A stretch of 29,097 bases of DNA, taken from the IMG/VR virus record IMGVR_UViG_3300010370_000171, positions 1 to 29,097 of that record; one strand, given 5' to 3'. Under the pieces are notes generated by a model, which saw only the letters and a list, made by a program, of their open reading frames with translations, was not told where the DNA came from and searched no databases. The stretch is from a virus. Of this stretch, positions 19,494-25,213 are shown piece by piece. Each line of letters starts with the position of its first letter. The stretch's first letter is position 1. A program made the position numbers and the translations under genes.

Positions 19494-21203
19494 ATGGCTC
19501 TCAACGCCCCAAAGGCTTCTGAACTATTTTCTGACGCAGGTTCCGCAAAAGACGCGGCACTACGTCAAGAAGAATATTCAGCAGAACTTAACAAGTCCAT
19601 GGGCAATGCCGTTACCGACCCATCTGCCATTATGGCAATCAAGTCAGGCAACGCCACATTTGGACAAGCAAGCGGCAACGCAGTTGCTGTTCTTGAAAAC
19701 GCAGTAGCAAACAAGTCATTAACACCTGACGCAGTTTCTGCGCTCAACAACGCACTTGCTTCACAACGCCTTGCTATGCAAGATATTCAGAAAGACATTA
19801 CTCTCACAAGCCCACTAAGCACTTCTTTTGCGGCTTTTGACCTAGAAGCACCTTCCAAGTTGCTTACACCACGTCCAACACCTCTACGTAACAAAATGCC
19901 TCGTAAGAAGGGTGTTGGCACAAGCCACCGCGTAAAGCGCATTACTGGTTACACAGGTACTGGCACAGGTGGAATTGGAAATACATGGCCGGGAATTACT
20001 GAAAGCACAACAACTGCTTTTGGTTCAATCAACTACGAGCGTGGACCAAAGATTTCTTACGCCGCAGATGACCTAGTGTTGCCATACAACTCTTACTCAC
20101 TATCTGACAGCGTTTCATTTGACGCAAACTTCTCTGGTCTTGGTTACCAAGATTTGCGCCAACTATCAAGCACAAGCACTCTCTACGCAACAATGTTGAT
20201 GGAAGAGCGCATGATGTTGATGGCTCGCGGAACTGCTTCAGGATATTCAGGCGCACTTTCAGCGCCAACATTTACATTGGCTTCACCAGTTGCTTCAGGT
20301 TCTCAGACAGCACTTGCCGCAACTACTTACTATGTAAATGTAACCGCAGACGCAGGTATTTCAGGCGCAGGTTTCGGTGAATCTATTCTCGGAACTGAAG
20401 CCTCAACCGCTGTTGCTTCAGGCGATGTTCTAACAGTTACTGTTGGAACTGCCGTAGCAGGCGCACTTGGCTACAACATTTATGTTGGAACTGCTACTGG
20501 CGCGGCAAATCTAAAGTATCAGGGAACCCTAAAGGGAACTGGCACTTTCACAATTCAAGGTGCTGGCGCTTCTGGTCTAACTGGAAACAACGCCGCATTT
20601 ACAACAACTGGCGCTGCCGCTACACGTGCTTCTGCTGATACTTCCGCTTACGCAACTGGATATGATGGAATTCTTCCAACTGTTCTTGGCGCAAATAGCG
20701 GATACAACAACGCAATCAACAGCACATTTAGCACAAGCAACCCAGGAAATGAATATCAGGTCGTATTTAGCCGTCTATATGACGCAGTTAAGGCTGACCC
20801 TGATGAAATTTTCCTAAACGGCGCAGACCGCAAGCAACTCTCAGACGCAATCAAGAACGGCTCAACTGCTAACTATCGTATTAATCTCTCTCAGACAGAG
20901 GTTGGCGATTATGTTGGCGGCGCTGTAATTGGTGCGCTTAACAACGAAATTACTGGAAAGATGGTGCCACTAACGGTTCACCCATGGTTGCCACAAGGCG
21001 TATCACCAGTTGTTTCTTACACTTTGCCAATTCCTGATACAGAGGTTTCTGATGTTTGGTCAAACTTCTTGGTTCAGGATTACATGGGAATCCAATGGCC
21101 TGTAACTCAGTTTGCTTATGAGTTCAGCACATACTTCCGTGGAACCTTCTTCTGCACCGCTCCAGCATGGAACGGCGCAGTTTCAGGAATCGTTGGCGCG
21201 TAG
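19494..21203 (+). CDS. major capsid protein with inserted beta domain
   Basis: A 569-residue HK97-fold capsid protein: N-terminal helical region (cleaved or delta-like, to about residue 100), then 'LYATMLMEERMMLMARGT' (spine helix), 'YQVVFSRLYDAVKADPDEIFLNGADRKQLSDAIKNG' and C-terminal 'GKMVPLTVHPWLPQGVSPVVSYTLPIPDTEVSDVWSNFLVQDYMGIQWP'. Residues about 254-385 are an extra Thr/Ala/Gly-rich beta domain (Ig or fibronectin-like: TYYVNVTADAGISGAGFGE, LGYNIYVGTATG) likely on the capsid surface. Codon use differs from neighbours, with more C-ending codons (AAC, TTC, TAC, CTC), as expected for the most abundant protein. AAAGGAAAGAA precedes the ATG. Confidence 0.92.
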   Translation: MALNAPKASELFSDAGSAKDAALRQEEYSAELNKSMGNAVTDPSAIMAIKSGNATFGQASGNAVAVLENAVANKSLTPDAVSALNNALASQRLAMQDIQKDITLTSPLSTSFAAFDLEAPSKLLTPRPTPLRNKMPRKKGVGTSHRVKRITGYTGTGTGGIGNTWPGITESTTTAFGSINYERGPKISYAADDLVLPYNSYSLSDSVSFDANFSGLGYQDLRQLSSTSTLYATMLMEERMMLMARGTASGYSGALSAPTFTLASPVASGSQTALAATTYYVNVTADAGISGAGFGESILGTEASTAVASGDVLTVTVGTAVAGALGYNIYVGTATGAANLKYQGTLKGTGTFTIQGAGASGLTGNNAAFTTTGAAATRASADTSAYATGYDGILPTVLGANSGYNNAINSTFSTSNPGNEYQVVFSRLYDAVKADPDEIFLNGADRKQLSDAIKNGSTANYRINLSQTEVGDYVGGAVIGALNNEITGKMVPLTVHPWLPQGVSPVVSYTLPIPDTEVSDVWSNFLVQDYMGIQWPVTQFAYEFSTYFRGTFFCTAPAWNGAVSGIVGA

Positions 21204-21215
21204 TTAATTGACGAG

Positions 21216-21240
21216 GTGTGGCGTTGAAGGCGCGCCACAC
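21216..21240. terminator. hairpin after major capsid gene
   Basis: GTGTGGCG (21216-21223) pairs with CGCCACAC (21233-21240), eight perfect pairs around a 9-nt loop, 13 nt after the capsid stop. No T-run follows (TTAGTTAAAG), so it is more likely an attenuator or mRNA 3'-end stabiliser that lets capsid message accumulate relative to the connector genes than a full terminator. Confidence 0.5.
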
Positions 21241-21263
21241 TTAGTTAAAGAGAGAAGGGGAAA

Positions 21264-21551
21264 ATGGCACGATTAATAGCACCCGATGGCGGCGTTCGTG
21301 GCGTTGATGTTAGAACGGAACGGCGAACTTACAAATATAACCCTGATAAAAAAGGCGTTATTAATGTAGAGAATCCAAAACACGCGGCTCAAATGAAAGC
21401 AGAAGGCTTTTTTGAGGCTTCGTTAATGGGTCCAGCCACTAATGGCGAGAATCTTGGCTTTACATGCTCAGAGTGCGGTTTTGGTTCATGGTTTATTAAG
21501 TGTGGTCGTTGCGGTCATGTAAATGAACGCATTATGAAAGATGGTGACTAA
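21264..21551 (+). CDS. zinc-ribbon protein between capsid and connector
   Basis: A 95-residue protein. The first 50 residues form a strand-rich module (GGVRGVDVRTERRTYKYNPDKKGVINVENPKHAAQMKAEGFFEAS), similar to short proteins found after capsid genes, and the last 25 hold CSEC and CGRC pairs (GFTCSECGFGSWFIKCGRCGH), a Cys4 zinc ribbon. Such post-capsid proteins may act in head completion, but the role is unknown. GAGAAGGGG is the ribosome site, and it overlaps the connector gene by one base. Confidence 0.75.
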   Translation: MARLIAPDGGVRGVDVRTERRTYKYNPDKKGVINVENPKHAAQMKAEGFFEASLMGPATNGENLGFTCSECGFGSWFIKCGRCGHVNERIMKDGD

Positions 21552-22441
21552 TGGCTACTGGCATTTCAAGTATCACGCCATTTACAGAAAATCCTTATCT
21601 GACAATTGCTGAATACAAAAACGCACCAACTTCGATTGATGTAGATAATTTAGTTGTTGGCGGAAACTCAACGGCGCAAGACGCTGAATTGGCTCGCGTT
21701 ATATTAAGAGCAAGTTCTTTTCTTGACGAATACTTGAATCAAAATTTGTGCGCGCAAACTTATACAGAAACGCAACGCACACGTTTTACGCCTAACGGAT
21801 TCATTGCGTTACACCCTAATAACAGCCCAATAATTTCATTACAAAGTTTTGAATATGGCGCAGACCCAAATAATCTTGTAACACTATCTGATTGCTCGGT
21901 TTCATGGTTTGAAAATCAACAAGTTATTATTCCGATTAGCCAACTATCATTAACATATTCTTCACAGGGACCACTTTCGTTTGGCGGCGCTGGCAGTAAC
22001 GCCTATCCCATTTTTACAAAATACAATTACACGGCAGGCTATGTAAATAACGCAATAGCAACAGCAACAGCCGCCGCAACAAGCATGACAGTTCAAGACG
22101 CTAGTGGAATTACAGCAGGCGGCAAATATCGCATTTATGATGGCGCAAATTCTGAAACAGTAACAGTTGCCAGCAATTACACATACGGCTCAACAACTGT
22201 GCCGCTTACTTCAGCACTACTTTACACTCACGCGTCAGGCGTAACTTTTGGTAATTTGCCAAACGCAATTAAAGAAGCCACTATTTTGGTAACAACGGCA
22301 TTTTTGCGTGTTCGTGGCGATTCTTCTATGACTATGAGTATTACCACTTTCCCACAAGCCAACGTAGGCGGCGACCAACGTTATGGCACAGATATAAAAA
22401 TGGCGCTAGATATGGTTAATCTTTACCGAAGGATACGTTAA
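21551..22441 (+). CDS. head-tail connector (gp6-like) with inserted domain
   Basis: A 296-residue protein. N-terminal 'YLTIAEYKNAPTSIDVDNLV' and 'ILRASSFLDEYLNQNL' plus C-terminal 'LPNAIKEATILVTTAFLRVRGDSSMT..IKMALDMVNLYRRIR' are features of head-tail connector proteins of the HK97 gp6/SPP1 gp15 type. These are usually 100-200 residues; the extra length includes a beta domain around 155-232 ('TSMTVQDASGITAGGKYRIYDGANSETVTVASN'). TAATG overlaps at both ends. It joins portal to tail. Confidence 0.82.
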   Translation: MATGISSITPFTENPYLTIAEYKNAPTSIDVDNLVVGGNSTAQDAELARVILRASSFLDEYLNQNLCAQTYTETQRTRFTPNGFIALHPNNSPIISLQSFEYGADPNNLVTLSDCSVSWFENQQVIIPISQLSLTYSSQGPLSFGGAGSNAYPIFTKYNYTAGYVNNAIATATAAATSMTVQDASGITAGGKYRIYDGANSETVTVASNYTYGSTTVPLTSALLYTHASGVTFGNLPNAIKEATILVTTAFLRVRGDSSMTMSITTFPQANVGGDQRYGTDIKMALDMVNLYRRIR

Positions 22442-22929
22442 TGGCAGGTCGCGTTGGCGTTCGGCAAACGTTATACAACTTTTTACTTACTCCGCCGATA
22501 GCAAATCTTAATCAGGTTTTTACGTCTTTTCCAAAACGTATAAATTTTCAAGTAGGCGCGTCAGCAGGGCAAATGTCTAGGGCGGCGGCTGTAATTTTTA
22601 TTCAATCTGAAAATGAAACACGCTTGGCAATTGGCGGCGCCACTAACGGTTGGAAACGCGTTGATTACGGCATTGTGCTACAAATTTACCAACACTCTCT
22701 ACACCGAAATGCCGAAAATGTTATGGCAGACTTTGATACACTTATTGATAATATTAAGACTAGACTACGTTCCGACCACAACTTTGGTGATACAACAGGC
22801 ACTTTAGTGTGGCAAGGCGCAGAGCCTATTATTAATGCCTCATACGGTGAGCCAGCAACTAATGAGGAAGGCGCTACGGAGTTATTTGCTGAATTACAGT
22901 TTGACGTTACAGAAATGATTCAAGCATAG
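22441..22929 (+). CDS. probable tail terminator / head-closure protein
   Basis: A 162-residue protein whose place between connector and tail tube genes, size and 'DYGIVLQIYQHSLHRNAENVMADFDTLIDNIKTRLRSDHNFG..LVWQGAEP' pattern fit a tail terminator (lambda gpU type) that caps the growing tail. 'TELFAELQFDVTEMI' is the usual final strand. A head-closure role is the alternative. Starts with TAATG overlap on the connector gene. Confidence 0.72.
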   Translation: MAGRVGVRQTLYNFLLTPPIANLNQVFTSFPKRINFQVGASAGQMSRAAAVIFIQSENETRLAIGGATNGWKRVDYGIVLQIYQHSLHRNAENVMADFDTLIDNIKTRLRSDHNFGDTTGTLVWQGAEPIINASYGEPATNEEGATELFAELQFDVTEMIQA

Positions 22930-22937
22930 GAGCACAA

Positions 22938-23129
22938 ATGAAATACAAATACATTGGAACAGATGAACGCGTGATTCCATCGCTTGGAATTATTGTCAAA
23001 TCAGGCGAAGAATTTGACGCGCCTGAAGGTTTTAGCGCGGCTGATGTTACTGCGGCAAGCGGAACAAAAACAGAAACAAAACCAGTAGCACAACCAGCGT
23101 CTGTAACAGACAAGAAAGTAGGAGAGTGA
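22938..23129 (+). CDS. small protein before tail tube gene
   Basis: A 63-residue protein: 'MKYKYIGTDERVIPSLGIIVKSGEEFDAPEGF' is a short beta module seen in phage proteins near tail genes, and the second half is a Thr/Ala/Lys-rich tail (TAASGTKTETKPVAQPASVTDKK), likely unstructured. AGGAGC precedes the ATG. Function unknown; possibly a minor virion or chaperone component. Confidence 0.72.
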   Translation: MKYKYIGTDERVIPSLGIIVKSGEEFDAPEGFSAADVTAASGTKTETKPVAQPASVTDKKVGE

Positions 23130-23133
23130 ATAA

Positions 23134-24120
23134 ATGGCAGTCCAAAGTTCCGTTCGTTCCTATGTGGGTATCGCCAAAGAAGCCACAAAAGGAACAGCAG
23201 TAGCGGCAACAGATTTTATTCCTGTTGCTAAAGATTCATTAAAAACAGAAAACGTAATTGACGCGCTTTACGATACAGGCTTGCGCGGTTCTAATGTTGT
23301 TAATTACAACTACATTCCGGGTCGCACACGCTCAACGTTTGACTTTGGCGGCGCAGTATTTGCTGACACTATCGGCTATGCGCTCGCAGGAGTTATGGGT
23401 TCGGTAGCCACAACAGGCGCCTCAGCACCATATACGCACACAATTTCGCTAAAGAATTCTGCCGCAGTAGCCGCAGATGACCAACCAATTTCTTACACAT
23501 TAACCGATTTTTATGCGGCAAACGTAAGACAATACCCAGGTTGCCAATTTAGCGATTTTTCATTGAAATTTAATGCCGATGGCATGTTGGAGTTTGACGC
23601 TAAATCAACTGGTTGGGAAAGTGCCACAACAAGCGCACCAACTCCAACTTGGAGCACAGTATTGCCTACTCCTGTTTGGCAAGGAACTGTTTCTATTGGC
23701 GGTTCATCAGTATCTAATGCCATTGAAGGCAGTATTGAAATGAAGCGTGGCGTAACTCCAATTTATGGAATTTCGCAAACACAAGACCCATATCAGGTTT
23801 ATCTTGGGCCACTAGAAGTAACTGGCTCATTTAAATTTATTATGGAAAACGATACAGAATTAACACGCTTCCTAAATAACACACAGCCAGCCATTGTTCT
23901 TAACTGGGCATACGGCGCAGGCGCAACAGCAGTTCAAATTCAAGCAACAATTACTAAAGGCGCTTACACAGCGGCAGTAGTAGAACGTGGCGATGATTTT
24001 GTTTCTGTATCTGTAACACTCAACGGACAAGGCAATACAACAGACGCTGGTTCAACTGGCGGCTTTGCGCCAATTAAATGGGTGCTACAAAACGCAAAGG
24101 CTTCAGGAACTTACGCATAG
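23134..24120 (+). CDS. major tail tube protein
   Basis: A 328-residue tail tube protein. Support: 'SSVRSYVGIAKEATKGTAVAATDFIPVAKDSLKTEN' (typical start), beta-rich body, 'FSLKFNADGMLEFDAKSTGWE', 'IEMKRGVTPIYGISQTQDPYQVYLGPLEVTGSFKFIMENDTE' and the terminal 'DDFVSVSVTLNGQGN'. It forms stacked hexamers around the tape measure. The position before the tail assembly chaperones fits. A long hairpin follows its stop. Confidence 0.9.
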   Translation: MAVQSSVRSYVGIAKEATKGTAVAATDFIPVAKDSLKTENVIDALYDTGLRGSNVVNYNYIPGRTRSTFDFGGAVFADTIGYALAGVMGSVATTGASAPYTHTISLKNSAAVAADDQPISYTLTDFYAANVRQYPGCQFSDFSLKFNADGMLEFDAKSTGWESATTSAPTPTWSTVLPTPVWQGTVSIGGSSVSNAIEGSIEMKRGVTPIYGISQTQDPYQVYLGPLEVTGSFKFIMENDTELTRFLNNTQPAIVLNWAYGAGATAVQIQATITKGAYTAAVVERGDDFVSVSVTLNGQGNTTDAGSTGGFAPIKWVLQNAKASGTYA

Positions 24121-24133
24121 TTTCTGAACAAGT

Positions 24134-24185
24134 GTGCTAGAGAGTTGGTTGAGCAGTCGCCTTCCCTGTTCCCACTCTCTAGCAC
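24134..24185. terminator. hairpin after tail tube gene
   Basis: GTGCTAGAGAGT (24134-24145) pairs with ACTCTCTAGCAC (24174-24185), twelve perfect pairs around a 28-nt loop, 13 nt after the tail tube stop. No T-run follows (CTCTAAATTAAAAAA), so it is probably a 3'-end stabiliser or weak terminator giving more tube mRNA than chaperone mRNA. Confidence 0.55.
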
Positions 24186-24235
24186 CTCTAAATTAAAAAA
24201 CTGGAAGGCAAATACCTCTAATGGAAGGAAACAAA

Positions 24236-24595
24236 ATGGCAAGCAAGAAAATTAAACTACCAAAAAGTGGAGCAGAAGTTGTTCTACGTGACCCAAATGA
24301 TTTACGCGTAAAAGACCGCAAAAAGATTTATGCCGCGGCTTCTAAGGAAGATGAAGGCATTATGCAAGCGTTATCTTTTACAGATGGCTTAATTGCCGTT
24401 TTAATTGAATCTTGGACTTTAGACTTAATTTTGCCTTCTGTTCGTATTTCTACACTTGAAGAATTAGAGATGGCAGATTATGACTTTTTGGTAGAACAAA
24501 CCAAAGACGCACAAGAAGTTCTATTTCCTAAATTAGCCAAGACCGAAGAAACCGAAAAGGACGCCGATAGCCCTTTCGGAAACTCCAAAGATTAA
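24236..24595 (+). CDS. tail assembly chaperone, short form
   Basis: A 119-residue chaperone corresponding to lambda gpG: it coats the tape measure during tail assembly. 'KKIKLPKSGAEVVLRDPNDLRVKDRKKIYAAA' and 'GLIAVLIESWTLD', then an acidic C-terminus ('KLAKTEETEKDADSPFGNSKD'), are typical. I choose ATG 24236, which has GGAAGG at 24223-24228; an earlier in-frame ATG at 24221 is less well placed. It contains the slippery site for the long form near its end. Confidence 0.85.
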   Translation: MASKKIKLPKSGAEVVLRDPNDLRVKDRKKIYAAASKEDEGIMQALSFTDGLIAVLIESWTLDLILPSVRISTLEELEMADYDFLVEQTKDAQEVLFPKLAKTEETEKDADSPFGNSKD

Positions 24596-24789
24596 AATGG
24601 ATACTTGAAGGCGGCGAACGCCATGAAGCCTTTACGTATCCCGATGAAGAATGGTTTTATTATCTTTGCGCCAAAGAATTTGGCTGGACGCCTACTGAAG
24701 TAGATGAACAGCCAGCAAATTTGGTTGAATGGGTAATTGGTATCTCAACAATAGTAAAGCAGGTGGAAAATGATTACAACAAACCTTAA
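24236..24789 (+). CDS. tail assembly chaperone, -1 frameshift long form
   Basis: A 184-residue product like lambda gpGT: reading to 24577, stepping back one base, then resuming at 24577 to the stop at 24787-24789. The -1 frame encodes 'LKWILEGGERHEAF', 'PDEEWFYYLCAKEFGWTPTEVDEQPANLVEWVI', a well-known T-domain pattern of these proteins, with no start of its own. The -1 frame is closed by TAG at 24568-24570, immediately before the slippery site, which pins the shift to that point. The T part recruits the tail tube. It overlaps the next gene by 20 nt. Confidence 0.87.
24571..24577 (+). promoter_or_regulatory. -1 ribosomal frameshift site CCCTTTC
   Basis: The heptamer C CCT TTC (zero-frame codons CCT 24572-24574 and TTC 24575-24577) fits X XXY YYZ with X=C, Y=T, Z=C. 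Both tRNAs can re-pair as CCC TTT. It is 15 nt before the zero-frame TAA (24593-24595) and lies directly after the -1 frame stop at 24568, the region in which a shift can work. I see no strong downstream stem or upstream Shine-Dalgarno stimulator. Confidence 0.82.
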
Positions 24790-25213
24790 ATTGGTTCGTG
24801 AATCATTACAGAAAGCCGAGCAGAGCATTGGTTCAGGCGCAGAAGCGTTAGCAAGCGAAGCAATGACTATTTTGATTCAATTATCCAAAAACGAAATACA
24901 AGGCAGGCGTGGCAAAACAGATGGCGTTTGGGATAAAGCAACTGCTGGACAACCGCCAATGAACAGAACAGGAAATTTACGGCGTTCTATAACAGGTCAA
25001 AAACGTAAAGTTGGTTTTGGTCAATATCAAGTTATAGTTGGTCCCACGATTGAATATGGTCGTGCCGTAGAATTAGGCGGTGCGTATGCGCCACGCTCTT
25101 GGAAAGGAACATCAGCCATGAAAGGTTTCCCATACATGGCTCCTGCTTACATTAAATTTAAGCCAATGTTGCCTGCTCTTGTTCGCAAACATTTATCTGT
25201 TGGCGGTAAATAA
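24770..25213 (+). CDS. HK97 gp10-like protein
   Basis: A 147-residue protein of the HK97 gp10-like family (minor head-tail or tail completion protein). Features: an N-terminal helix, 'PPMNRTGNLRRSITGQ', 'YQVIVGPTIEYGRAVELGGAY', and 'GFPYMAPAYIKFKPMLPALVRKHL'. It starts within the chaperone long form and has AGGTGG upstream. The location, after the chaperones and before the tape measure, is not the usual one (normally before the tail tube gene). Confidence 0.85.
   Translation: MITTNLKLVRESLQKAEQSIGSGAEALASEAMTILIQLSKNEIQGRRGKTDGVWDKATAGQPPMNRTGNLRRSITGQKRKVGFGQYQVIVGPTIEYGRAVELGGAYAPRSWKGTSAMKGFPYMAPAYIKFKPMLPALVRKHLSVGGK

Noticed and set aside
19957-19960. GTAC and GGCC as further fully avoided palindromes
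   Set aside because: GTAC occurs at 19957 and GGCC at 19987 and 23807; they look rare but I did not scan them fully, so no claim is made.
21208-21214. TTGACGA after the capsid gene as a third hammerhead core
   Set aside because: The invariant first C is T, and no GAAA-hairpin-GTC lies upstream; the upstream bases are capsid coding sequence.
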